A stretch of DNA of 64,000 nt from G016756615 sp050958605 (GTDB lineage Bacteria > Pseudomonadota > Alphaproteobacteria > Rhizobiales > Rhizobiaceae): contig NZ_JBJHDO010000010.1 in assembly GCF_050958605.1 (NCBI RefSeq), positions 218,300 through 282,299 on the forward strand, given 5' to 3'. The translations under genes were made by a program, and so were the position numbers. Position 1 is the first letter of the stretch. Each line of letters begins with the position of its first letter. Positions 15,825 through 24,181 of this stretch are shown here, piece by piece. The notes under the pieces are model-generated. The model did no database searches. It was not told where the DNA came from and worked only from the letters and a program-made list of their open reading frames with translations.

Positions 15825-16937
15825 ATGCGCATGAGGAACATCGTCCAACTCGGCATCAAGGAACTGCGCGGTCTCTCGCGCGATCCCATGCTGATGGTGC
15901 TCATCGTCTACGCCTTCACCTTGTCGATCTACACAGCGTCGAGGGCGATGCCGGAGACGCTGAACCATGCTGCTATCGCCGTGGTCGACGAGGACCAGTC
16001 GCCGGTCTCGTCCCGGATACTGACGGCGTTCTATCCTCCCTATTTCACCGTGCCGCAGCTAATCACTCAGCAGGAGATGGACAGCCGCATGGATGCCGGT
16101 CTCGACACGTTCGCCCTCGATATCCCTCCCAACTTCCAACGCGATCTGCTCGCCGGGAAATCTCCGACCATCCAGCTCAATGTCGATGCCACCCGGATGA
16201 CGCAGGCCTTCACCGGCGGAGGCTACGTCCAGCAGATCGTCACCGGCCAGGTCGACGAATTCGCCGATCGCTATCGCAGCGTGTCCGTTCTGCCTGTCGA
16301 GCTGGCGCTGCGCGCCCGGTTCAACCAGGAGCTGAACAAGGGCTGGTTCGGCGCGATCACCAATGTGATCTCGTCCATCACCATGCTGGCGATCGTGCTG
16401 ACAGGGGCGGCCCTGATCCGCGAACGCGAGCACGGCACGATCGAGCACCTGCTTGTGATGCCGGTGACGCCGACCGAGATCATGGTGAGCAAGATCTGGT
16501 CGATGGGACTGGTGGTTCTGGCGGCGGCAGCTTTCTCGCTGATCTTCGTTGTCCAAGGCCTGCTCGAAGTTCCGGTGCAGGGCTCGATGGCGCTCTTCCT
16601 GTTCGGCGCCGCGCTTCACCTTTTCGCGACCACCTGCATGGGCATCTTCCTCGCGACGATAGCCGGCTCGATGCCACAATTCGGCCTGCTGCTGATCCTG
16701 GTCCTTTTGCCGCTGCAGGTCTTGTCGGGCGCCACGACTCCTCGTGAGAGCATGCCCGACATCATCCAGAACATCATGCTGGCGGCGCCCAACACGCATT
16801 TTGTGATATTGGCGCAATCGATACTGTTCCGGGGCGCCGGGCTCGCCGTGGTGTGGCCGCAGCTGCTCGCGCTCGCGGTGCTCGGCATGGTCTTCTTCCT
16901 CTTCGCGCTGACCCGCTTCCGGCGTTTCCTGAGGTGA
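15825..16937 (+). CDS. yhhJ: ABC-2 type permease (YhhJ-like)
   Basis: 370-aa inner-membrane permease: one N-terminal helix, a periplasmic domain of about 130 residues containing FALDIPPNFQRDL, then five to six helices from about residue 175, with the REREHGTIEHLLVMPVTPTEI coupling region between the first two. This is the ABC-2 membrane layout shared with the C-terminal half of RbbA, and the two halves probably form the channel as a heterodimer. It is the third gene of the exporter operon; substrate unknown. Confidence 0.88.
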   Translation: MRMRNIVQLGIKELRGLSRDPMLMVLIVYAFTLSIYTASRAMPETLNHAAIAVVDEDQSPVSSRILTAFYPPYFTVPQLITQQEMDSRMDAGLDTFALDIPPNFQRDLLAGKSPTIQLNVDATRMTQAFTGGGYVQQIVTGQVDEFADRYRSVSVLPVELALRARFNQELNKGWFGAITNVISSITMLAIVLTGAALIREREHGTIEHLLVMPVTPTEIMVSKIWSMGLVVLAAAAFSLIFVVQGLLEVPVQGSMALFLFGAALHLFATTCMGIFLATIAGSMPQFGLLLILVLLPLQVLSGATTPRESMPDIIQNIMLAAPNTHFVILAQSILFRGAGLAVVWPQLLALAVLGMVFFLFALTRFRRFLR

Positions 16938-17007
16938 CCTTCAGCCCGCGAAGGGTTATGACCCCCGCGGGCGGCAACGCCGCGAGGGAAGGGAACCGGC
17001 CAGGCCC

Positions 17008-18645
17008 ATGCTCGAGAGGCGCGACAACTATCGGGATCTCTATGGCGACTTCCGCTGGAAGATTCCGGAACGTTTCAATATCGGCGTTGCCGTATCGGAT
17101 GCATGGGCGGTGCGCGATCCCGAACGCATCGCGCTTTTCGACTACCAACCGGCGGGCGAAACGAGGACGCTGAGTTTCGCGCAGCTCGCCCAGCAATCCG
17201 ATGCCTTCGCCAACGCGCTCAGGGCTCGCGGCGTCACGCGCGGGGATCGTGTCGCGCTGCTCCTGCCGCAATCCTTCGAGACGCTGATCGCCCATGTCGC
17301 GGTCTACAAGCTCGGCGCGATCGCCGTTCCTCTGGCGCTGCTGTTCGGCATCGAGGCGTTGGAATACCGGATGCAGACGGCAGGGGTGAAGGCGGTGATC
17401 ACCAACGCCGCCGGCCATGCCAAGCTCAAGCCGATTGCGGCCCGGCTGACCGCGCTCGAGTTTATCGTGGCGGTGGAAGGCGCCGACGATGACGCGGCGG
17501 GTTTCCGCCAGCTCGTCGCGGATCATGCCGGACCTTTCCAGGCCGAGGATACGGGACCGGACGATCCAGCGATGATGATCTTCACCTCCGGAACGACCGG
17601 ACCGCCCAAGGGTGCCCTGCACGGCCATCGTGTTCTGCTTGGACACCTTCCCGGGGTCGAGATGGCTTATGATTTCCTGCCGGCGCGTGGTGACCTCATG
17701 TGGACGCCGGCCGATTGGGCCTGGGCTGGCGGCCTCCTCAACGCATTGCTGCCGTCGCTCTATCTCGGCGTCCCCGTGGTCGCTTCGCGCTTCACGAAAT
17801 TCGATCCCGAGGCGGCGCTCATGCTCATGGAGAGGATGGGGGTGCGGCTCGCCTTCATTCCTCCAACCGCGCTCAGGATGCTGAAGAGCGTCTCCGGCAT
17901 AGCCAGGCGTTTCCGGCTCGATCTGCGCGCCGTATGCTCGGCCGGCGAGGCGCTCGGCCGCGAGACCTATGATTGGGCGCGAACCGAGCTCGGCCTCGTC
18001 GTGAACGAGTTCTACGGGCAGACCGAATGCAATCTCGTGCTCGGGTCCTGCGCCTCGATCGGCGTCACCCGTCCCGGCGCCATCGGCCTGCCGGTGCCGG
18101 GACACCGTGTGGCGATCATCGGCGAGGACGGGCGGCGCGTGGCGCCGGGCACCCCCGGCCAGATCGCGATCGCGCGGCCGGACCCGGTCATGTTCCTCGG
18201 CTACTGGCAGGCGCCGGAAGCTACGGCGAAGAAATTCATCGGCGACTGGATGATCACCGGCGACCAGGGCATCGAGGATGAAGATGGTTACGTGCATTTC
18301 TTCGGCCGCGACGACGATGTCATCACCTCGGCTGGCTTCCGCATCGGGCCCGGCGAGATCGAGGACTGCCTCACCGGCCACCCTGCCGTGGCGCTCGCGG
18401 CCGCCGTCGGCAAGCCCGACGCGCTGAGGACCGAGATCGTCAAGGCCTATGTGGTGCTGAAGGATGGTTTCACCGGTTCGCCCGAACTGGGCGACGAGAT
18501 CAGCCTCTGGGTGCGCGAGCGGCTTTCCGCGCACGAATATCCGCGCGAGGTCGAATTCGTCGACTCCATGCCGCTGACGACGACGGGCAAGGTCATTCGC
18601 CGCATCTTCCGTGACCGCGCCAGCCGGGAGGTGGATGGTGAGTGA
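17008..18645 (+). CDS. AMP-forming acyl-CoA synthetase (medium-chain / acetyl-CoA synthetase-like)
   Basis: 545 aa, full length for the ANL superfamily. Visible: P-loop-like A3 motif MIFTSGTTGPPKGA (near residue 190), A5 motif NEFYGQTECNL, A7 motif GDQGIEDEDGYVHFFGRDDD, A8 hinge FRIGPGEIE, and A10 TTTGKVIRR with the catalytic lysine. The sequence resembles the ACSM-type medium-chain acyl/benzoate ligases more than classical Acs. It would activate a carboxylic acid to its CoA thioester in the cytoplasm. It starts 70 bases after the exporter permease and may be read through from it, but no functional link is evident. Confidence 0.87.
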   Translation: MLERRDNYRDLYGDFRWKIPERFNIGVAVSDAWAVRDPERIALFDYQPAGETRTLSFAQLAQQSDAFANALRARGVTRGDRVALLLPQSFETLIAHVAVYKLGAIAVPLALLFGIEALEYRMQTAGVKAVITNAAGHAKLKPIAARLTALEFIVAVEGADDDAAGFRQLVADHAGPFQAEDTGPDDPAMMIFTSGTTGPPKGALHGHRVLLGHLPGVEMAYDFLPARGDLMWTPADWAWAGGLLNALLPSLYLGVPVVASRFTKFDPEAALMLMERMGVRLAFIPPTALRMLKSVSGIARRFRLDLRAVCSAGEALGRETYDWARTELGLVVNEFYGQTECNLVLGSCASIGVTRPGAIGLPVPGHRVAIIGEDGRRVAPGTPGQIAIARPDPVMFLGYWQAPEATAKKFIGDWMITGDQGIEDEDGYVHFFGRDDDVITSAGFRIGPGEIEDCLTGHPAVALAAAVGKPDALRTEIVKAYVVLKDGFTGSPELGDEISLWVRERLSAHEYPREVEFVDSMPLTTTGKVIRRIFRDRASREVDGE

Positions 18646-18660
18646 GCAATCAGCTCTTGC

Positions 18661-18698
18661 TTGATTGCGTTTCTATCTTTTGGTTGCAATGCAATCAA
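18661..18698. promoter_or_regulatory. Inverted repeat upstream of fitA (candidate FitAB operator)
   Basis: TTGATTGC (18661-18668) and GCAATCAA (18691-18698) are perfect 8-bp arms 22 bases apart, ending 16 bases before the antitoxin ATG. FitAB complexes are known to bind paired inverted half-sites in their own promoter; the sequence differs from the gonococcal site, so the role is inferred from position. Confidence 0.5.
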
Positions 18699-18714
18699 AT
18701 CCGGAGATGAGCTC

Positions 18715-18954
18715 ATGGCGTCGATTACCGTCAGAAACGTGCCGGACGAAGTCCATCGCGCCCTGCGGGTGCGCGCGGCCATGCATGGCCGCAGCGCCGA
18801 GGCGGAAATCAGAGCGATCCTGGAAAGCGCGATCCGGCCGGAGGGGCGTATCGAGCTGGGTAGCTTGCTGACCGAGATTGCTCGCGAGGCTGGAGGGGTC
18901 GAGCTGGATATCCAACGTGACAAGACGCCTTCCGAGCCGATGAGCTTCGAATGA
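18715..18954 (+). CDS. FitA-like ribbon-helix-helix antitoxin
   Basis: 79 aa. The N-terminal MASITVRNVPDEVHRALRV is the strand and first helix of a ribbon-helix-helix DNA-binding domain of the FitA/plasmid-stability type, followed by a HGRSAEAEIRAIL second helix and an acidic-tailed C-terminus that should wrap the toxin. The start at 18715 follows GGAG at 18703-18706; the frame is open upstream but without a sensible start. Its stop overlaps the toxin start (ATGA at 18951), the usual antitoxin-first coupling. Confidence 0.85.
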   Translation: MASITVRNVPDEVHRALRVRAAMHGRSAEAEIRAILESAIRPEGRIELGSLLTEIAREAGGVELDIQRDKTPSEPMSFE

Positions 18955-19371
18955 TCCTGATAGACACGAATGTGATTTCCGAGCCTTTGCGCCCAGCGCC
19001 CGATCCTGCCGTCGTCTCATGGATAGACGCACAAAATATCGAGACCCTTTACTTGGCCGCTATCAGCCTAGCGGAATTGCGTTTCGGGGTCGCCGCGCTT
19101 CCCGATGGAAAGCGCAAGGACTCTCTGCGTGAGAATGGAGCGCCGCGTCGTCTCTTTGTTTGCAGGCCGCATCTTGCCTTTTGACGCCGCAGCCTCGCAA
19201 GCCTATGCGGAAATCATGGTGCGAGCGAGGGGCGAAGGAAAACCCATTGGAAAGGCGGATGGTTACGTCGCGGCTACTGCGGAAGCGAATGGATTGACCG
19301 TTGCCACGCGTGACACGGCGCCTTTTGAAGCCGCGGGGCTTATCGTCATCAATCCTTGGAGTCGTGGTTGA
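18951..19371 (+). pseudogene. FitB/VapC-like PIN-domain toxin, frameshifted
   Basis: The first part (18951 to about 19130) reads MILIDTNVISE with the PIN Asp5, then SLAELRFG with the second acidic residue and GKRKDSLR. The frame then goes off into an unrelated tail that stops at 19182-19184. The rest of the toxin, SLFAGRILPFDAAAS, GKADGYVAATA and VATRD, continues in the +1 frame to the stop at 19371. The break lies between about 19125 and 19145. Joined, the protein would be near 139 aa, normal for FitB. Either the toxin has been inactivated or there is a one-base sequencing error. The active-site acids are otherwise intact. Confidence 0.75.
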
Positions 19372-19396
19372 ATTTGGCAAGACCTTGATCGGCTTG

Positions 19397-20677
19397 TCAT
19401 CTGCGGCCGAGCATCTCCCTCATCCTGCTGCGCAGGACACGCACGAAGTTGCGCGTCTCGCGATAGAGATGGAGCTGCGAGGCCGCCTGGCGGGCAGCGC
19501 GGTCGGCGCTGGGCGTCAATCCGATGACCATGGTCCCGAGGGGCTTCCTCTCGCTCCAGATCCGGCTCATCACCGGGTGGTCGGGCACTGCGCAGGAATC
19601 GGTGAGCGCGATGTTGGGATCCTCGAGATGATGGCGGGTGACCTCGATCATCAGCAGGGTGCCGGGCGAGAAGGCGGCATAGGCCTCGTCATAAGTGGTC
19701 TTCCATGTGTAGGCGACGCCGGCCTCGACGAAGACCACCACGCAAGCGATAATTTTGCCGTTGAGCGCCAGGGAATGGACCCGGCACAGATCCTGCTCGC
19801 CGAGCAGGTCGATCGCCTCGCGGGCGAATGCGGCGCGGAACCGGTCTATCGCCATGGCTGTGCGGCGACGGCCTTTCCAGCCGGCGGCCTCGAGCGCCAG
19901 GAACGCTTCGATGCCGAGCCTGATCTCGTCGGCTGTGCGGGCCACGCGGTGCTCCAGCTCGCCGAGTTCGCCGAGCCGCCGCTTCAGCCGGCGGAACTCG
20001 CGCAGGTGATGCGGCCTGAGCGAGTTTTTGAGATATGAGTCGCCTTCCAGATCACTTTCGAGGAAAGGGCGCTCGGTTTCGCCGGTGACCGCCAGCGGCA
20101 GGTTCCGCGCCTCGGCAACCGAGCGAAAGAGGCTGGCGACCGGGCCGTCGAGGCGCATGTCCGGCAGCACGAAGACCTTGGGCAGCTTAAGATGCGGCCG
20201 CGCCAGGATGGAGAAGAAATCCTCCAGGACACCGGCCGGATCGTCGCGGTCGAGCAGAGGCGTGCCGAGCGGCCCGAACGGGCTCGACCAGGTCCGCAAG
20301 ATCGGCACGCCCAACGGGATCGCCGGCTTCTCGACGGAGAAAGGCACCAGCAGCCGCAGCCGGCTCTTGAATTCATCCCCGTCGCGGATGACGGCCAGGC
20401 GCACCTCACGGTCCTCGAGGCGGGGCATGGCCGGCGCGAGGAAACGCGGATTGAAGAAGATGTTGGGTTCGACCGTTCGACGGCAGAGGTGATCGAGTTC
20501 CCCGACCAGGTCGAAACCGGCATCGGCCGGATAGATGGCGAGCTTGCGCGCCGCGGCGCGCTCGCCCATCGGCTCCACGTGGGCCCGTTCGCCCGGATCG
20601 GTGCGCAGGCCCGCAAGGCTGGCGACCATGGGGCCCGATGCGCTGCCGGTTGTTTCCTCGAACAGGGGGACGGCCAT
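19397..20677 (-). CDS. GNAT-fold BioF2-like (CelD-type) acyltransferase
   Basis: 426 aa, matching the Acetyltransf_6 / BioF2-like group found in exopolysaccharide and cellulose gene clusters. Visible features are the FFNPRFLAPA block near residue 75, the long central LEDFF region, and the C-terminal acyl-CoA domain with FLALEAAGWKGRRRTAM, followed by CVVVFVEAGVAYTWKTTYDEAYAAFSPG and the final catalytic region. It probably acylates a glycan or glycolipid precursor at the cytoplasmic face. Its ATG at 20677 overlaps the stop of the flippase gene, so the pair is translationally coupled. Confidence 0.72.
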   Translation of the reverse strand: MAVPLFEETTGSASGPMVASLAGLRTDPGERAHVEPMGERAAARKLAIYPADAGFDLVGELDHLCRRTVEPNIFFNPRFLAPAMPRLEDREVRLAVIRDGDEFKSRLRLLVPFSVEKPAIPLGVPILRTWSSPFGPLGTPLLDRDDPAGVLEDFFSILARPHLKLPKVFVLPDMRLDGPVASLFRSVAEARNLPLAVTGETERPFLESDLEGDSYLKNSLRPHHLREFRRLKRRLGELGELEHRVARTADEIRLGIEAFLALEAAGWKGRRRTAMAIDRFRAAFAREAIDLLGEQDLCRVHSLALNGKIIACVVVFVEAGVAYTWKTTYDEAYAAFSPGTLLMIEVTRHHLEDPNIALTDSCAVPDHPVMSRIWSERKPLGTMVIGLTPSADRAARQAASQLHLYRETRNFVRVLRSRMREMLGRR

Positions 20678-22095
20678 CAGGCAGATTCCTTTGCGGTATT
20701 AGCGGTTTTGGCGGGCAGAAAGATCGCCATCGAGATGCCCAGCCGGCGCCAGACGGTGAACGACAGGGCGGCGGCTTCGAAGAGCGTCGCTACCGCTGTT
20801 GCGATCGCAGCGCCCCATAGGCCGATGGCGGGAATGAGCAGCACGCTCAGCACCACATTCACCGCAAGAGTGAGCCCATAGATCAGCGCGCAGACATTCT
20901 GGTGGCCGCTCATGGTGAGCAGGCTCTCGCAAGGGCCGACCGAAGCGCGCAGGACGACGCCCGCGACCAGCAGGAAGAGCAGCGGATAGCCGGCGTCGAA
21001 GCCGGGACCGAACAGCATCAGCATGGGCTTGCCCAGCGCCAGCACGACGACGGCCATGACAACCGATGGCCAGAAGGTCCAGGAAACGGTCGCGCGGGCG
21101 AAGGGGGCGAGCTTGGCGCGCTCTCCGTGGGTGAAGCGCGCGTAGCGTTGCGCCACGCCTGCCTTCACCGCGAAGTAGACGAAATGAACGAGGGCCAATG
21201 TCTTGGTGGTGGCGAAATAGACAGCGACGTCGTCCGGCCTCATGAAGGCGCCGACCATTAGCACGTCGGCATTGGTGAGCAAGAAGAAGAAGCTCTCGAT
21301 CAGGAAGATCGGCACCGAGACGACGAACCATCGGTGAAGATCGGTGCGCCGGGGACCCACGGGAAGCTTGCGGGAGATGCGGGTGTCGACCTGGACAAGC
21401 TGCGCGAGCGTCGTCACATAGGTCGCCGCGATCGAGACGAGCAGGGTGTTGGTCGCCGTGGGCTCGTAGCCGGCGAAAAGCGCGATCGCCATGAAGGCCA
21501 GGATGAGGATCGGCCGCACGATGTAGGTCGGGGCCAGGGCGAGCAGCGCCCAGCTGTTCGCCCGCGACATGCCTTGCAGCAGGTCCGACATGGCGATCAT
21601 CGGCATGCAGATCATGCCGACCAGAAAAGGTACGAGATAATAACTCTCGACATGATTGCGCAGCAGCCACACTCCGGCGGTGCCGGCGGCGGTGATGAGC
21701 GTCGAGGCGGCTAGCACGAAGATGCGGCTGGTGAAGAGCAGGCCGCGCAGCTCCGCGAGCGCGCCTTTTTCCTGATATTCAGGGATGAAGCGGATGACGG
21801 TCGTATGGATGCCGAGACAGGACAGGCTGCCGATGATGATGACCGTCGTCCAGGCGAAGACAAAGATGCCGTATTCGAAACTGCCCATCCACCGGGCGAG
21901 CAGGACCTGGCTCAGGAAGGCGATCGCGGCGCTGACGACCCGCACGACGAAGGCGATCAACGACATGCGCGTGGCTTCGCCACGCTCGTCCGCGCCGAAG
22001 AGCAGGCCGTCCATGCGGCGGAGCAATGGTCGCGCATGCTGCGCAAGACGTTCCGGCAGCAACTTCTCTGCCGCCAATGTCGCGGAAAAACGCAA
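20677..22095 (-). CDS. Polysaccharide (Wzx-type) flippase
   Basis: Up to 472 aa with 12-14 predicted hydrophobic helices and the MOP/PST layout: FLSQVLLARWMGSFEYGIFVF near residue 65 is the conserved first-helix block. It should flip a lipid-linked oligosaccharide across the inner membrane. The frame opens with a TTG at 22095 and the first in-frame ATGs are at 22014 and further in; the true start is uncertain. It is the first gene of a two-gene unit with the BioF2-like acyltransferase, which fits an exopolysaccharide or O-unit modification role. No glycosyltransferase lies nearby. Confidence 0.8.
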   Translation of the reverse strand: MRFSATLAAEKLLPERLAQHARPLLRRMDGLLFGADERGEATRMSLIAFVVRVVSAAIAFLSQVLLARWMGSFEYGIFVFAWTTVIIIGSLSCLGIHTTVIRFIPEYQEKGALAELRGLLFTSRIFVLAASTLITAAGTAGVWLLRNHVESYYLVPFLVGMICMPMIAMSDLLQGMSRANSWALLALAPTYIVRPILILAFMAIALFAGYEPTATNTLLVSIAATYVTTLAQLVQVDTRISRKLPVGPRRTDLHRWFVVSVPIFLIESFFFLLTNADVLMVGAFMRPDDVAVYFATTKTLALVHFVYFAVKAGVAQRYARFTHGERAKLAPFARATVSWTFWPSVVMAVVVLALGKPMLMLFGPGFDAGYPLLFLLVAGVVLRASVGPCESLLTMSGHQNVCALIYGLTLAVNVVLSVLLIPAIGLWGAAIATAVATLFEAAALSFTVWRRLGISMAIFLPAKTANTAKESA

Positions 22096-22247
22096 CTCCG
22101 AAATTCCCCGTCCACGTCCCCGTCGATACCCGCACTCCTAGCGTCGACTCTTTAAGAAACGGTGGCCGGCGGTTGCCGCCCTTCATCCACACGCTTCCTA
22201 AGCAAGATCAGCCACCGAAACTTAGCCCTTCGATGGAGAGTACAGTA

Positions 22248-22281
22248 TTGATCTTGCATCAATTCAGGCTTCGCCTATTCT
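22248..22281 (+). promoter_or_regulatory. Candidate promoter and palindrome for the TRAP operon
   Basis: TTGCAT (22254-22259) and TATTCT (22276-22281) are 16 bases apart. The -35 lies inside the palindrome TTGAT-CTTGC-ATCAA (22248-22262), a possible operator. The match to consensus is moderate (four of six in each box). Confidence 0.35.
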
Positions 22282-22324
22282 GTCTGACAAAACATATAAA
22301 TCACAACTGCAACGGGAGGAGAAC

Positions 22325-23446
22325 ATGGCCGGAAAGGAACTTTCGCGGAGGCGTTTTCTAAAGGGCACAACTGTGGCCGGTGGTGCTGCCGTAGGCACTG
22401 CTCTGGCCGCGCCCGCGGTGCTGGCGCAAGCGCCGATCACGTTGAAGATGCAGTCCTCCTGGCCGGCATCGGACGTTTTCCAGGAAATGGCGAAGCAATA
22501 TGTCGACCGTGTCCAGGAAATGTCCGGCAACCGTATCAAGATCGATCTTCTTCCAGCGGGCGCGGTGGTCGGCGCCTTCCAGGTTCAGGATGCCTGCCAT
22601 GACGGAACAATAGATGCCGCCCACACGGTTCCGGTCTATTGGTACGGCAAGAACAAGGCCGCTTCCCTGTTCGGCACGGGTCCGGTTTTTGGCGGCGACG
22701 CCAACCAGATGATCGCTTGGCTCTATCACGGTGGCGGCTACGAGTTCTACCGTGAGCTGACGCAGGATATTCTCGGGCTCAACATCGTCGGCTTCCTGTC
22801 TTTCGGAATGCCGGCCCAGCCGCTCGGTTGGTTCAAGGACGAAATCACCGAGGCGGGCCAACTGCAGGGCCTCAAATACCGCACGGTCGGGCTGGCTGCC
22901 GACCTCTTCCAGGCTATGGGGGCGAGCGTCGCGCAGTTGCCGGGCGGCGAAATCGTGCCGGCCATGGAGCGCGGCGTGATCGACGGGTTCGAATTCAACA
23001 ACCCGACTTCCGACATGCGCTTCGGCGCGCAGGACGTTTCCAAGAATTACATGCTGGCGTCCTATCATCAGGCGAGCGAATCCTTCGAATACATCTTCAA
23101 CAGGGACAAATTCGAGAGCTTGCCTCCGGATCTCCAAGCCATCCTGAAATATGGCGTCGAGGCGGCCCATCTTGCGAACTACGCCCTGGCGATGAACCAG
23201 TATTCCGCGGATCTCCAGAAACTGGCGACTGAATCGGGCGTCAATGTAAAGCGGACGCCGGACAGCGTGCTCCAGGTCCAACTCGAGGCCTGGGACAAGA
23301 TCCTGCCTCCGCTCATGGAAGATCCCTTCTTCGCGAAGGTGGTCGACAGCCAGAAAGCCTGGTGCGAGCGCGTGGTTTACTACAGCCTCCAGAATGCGCC
23401 GGATTACAAGCTGGCCTACCAGCACTACTTCCCTGGCAAGATCTGA
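22325..23446 (+). CDS. TRAP transporter substrate-binding protein, Tat-exported (DctP family, TakP-like)
   Basis: 373 aa. Residues 1-34 are a twin-arginine signal (LSRRRFLKG, hydrophobic core, cleavage near AVLAQA). The mature part is a DctP-fold binding protein: SSWPASDVFQEMAKQYV, then the RNA-like hinge region KYRTVGLAADLFQAMGA with the substrate Arg, and GVIDGFEFNNPTSDM. It resembles the TakP / lactate-type group that binds 2-oxo or hydroxy acids, often dimeric and metal-assisted. A strong GGGAGGAG ribosome site lies 5 bases before the ATG. It is the first gene of a four-gene transport operon; the ligand is not certain. Confidence 0.88.
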   Translation: MAGKELSRRRFLKGTTVAGGAAVGTALAAPAVLAQAPITLKMQSSWPASDVFQEMAKQYVDRVQEMSGNRIKIDLLPAGAVVGAFQVQDACHDGTIDAAHTVPVYWYGKNKAASLFGTGPVFGGDANQMIAWLYHGGGYEFYRELTQDILGLNIVGFLSFGMPAQPLGWFKDEITEAGQLQGLKYRTVGLAADLFQAMGASVAQLPGGEIVPAMERGVIDGFEFNNPTSDMRFGAQDVSKNYMLASYHQASESFEYIFNRDKFESLPPDLQAILKYGVEAAHLANYALAMNQYSADLQKLATESGVNVKRTPDSVLQVQLEAWDKILPPLMEDPFFAKVVDSQKAWCERVVYYSLQNAPDYKLAYQHYFPGKI

Positions 23447-23533
23447 CCGGCCATTCGTCCCGCCTGTGGACCGGCGGCTTTCGTCGCCGGTCCCAGGTCA
23501 TCGAATTCCGCTGAACAGTCGAGCGAGATAGAC

Positions 23534-24181
23534 GTGGAAGCCTATATCGGGTTTGCCGACAGGTTGTCGTCATGGTTCGGGAAGGTCTTCGCCTGGAGCG
23601 TCATGGTCATGACGCTGGGCGTGGGCTACGAAGTCGTCGTGCGTTACCTCTTTCGTGCGCCGACGCCCTGGGCATTCGACCTTTCCTACATGATGTACGG
23701 CACGATGTTCATGATGGCGGGGGCCTATGCGCTTTCCCGCGACAGTCATGTGCGCGGCGATTTCCTCTACAGGCTATGGCAGCCGAGAACCCAGGCCATT
23801 GTGGAACTGGTTCTTTATATCGTCTTCTTCTTTCCGGCGGTTCTGGCGCTGGTTTTCGCCGGCTGGAAATACGCCAGCCGCTCATGGCGCTATTTCGAAG
23901 TCAGCACCATGAGCCCGGCGAACATCCCGATTTTCCAATTCAAGTCCGTAATCGTCGCCGCCGGCATATTGCTGGTGATCCAAGGCATCGCCCAGGTCTT
24001 TCGATGCATTCTCTGCCTGCGCACCGGTGCCTGGCCGAGTCCGCTCGAAGATGTGGAAGAACTCGAGAAAGTATTGATCGAAGCAAAGTCGCTCGAGGTT
24101 CTTGAGCACGGCTCCGAAGCCGTGGACATACCAAGCGGTGTGACCAGCGCACGCGACGGCGATGGGGAGGCCTCCCGGTGA
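23534..24181 (+). CDS. TRAP transporter small permease (DctQ)
   Basis: 215 aa, four transmembrane helices with the conserved second-helix block (YEVVVRYLFRAPTPWAFDLSYM-like, residues about 30-55) and a charged C-terminal tail of about 50 residues that is longer than usual. It pairs with DctM to form the membrane part. Starts with GTG at 23534, 87 bases after the binding-protein stop, and its stop overlaps the GTG of the large permease by 4 bases. Confidence 0.87.
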   Translation: MEAYIGFADRLSSWFGKVFAWSVMVMTLGVGYEVVVRYLFRAPTPWAFDLSYMMYGTMFMMAGAYALSRDSHVRGDFLYRLWQPRTQAIVELVLYIVFFFPAVLALVFAGWKYASRSWRYFEVSTMSPANIPIFQFKSVIVAAGILLVIQGIAQVFRCILCLRTGAWPSPLEDVEELEKVLIEAKSLEVLEHGSEAVDIPSGVTSARDGDGEASR

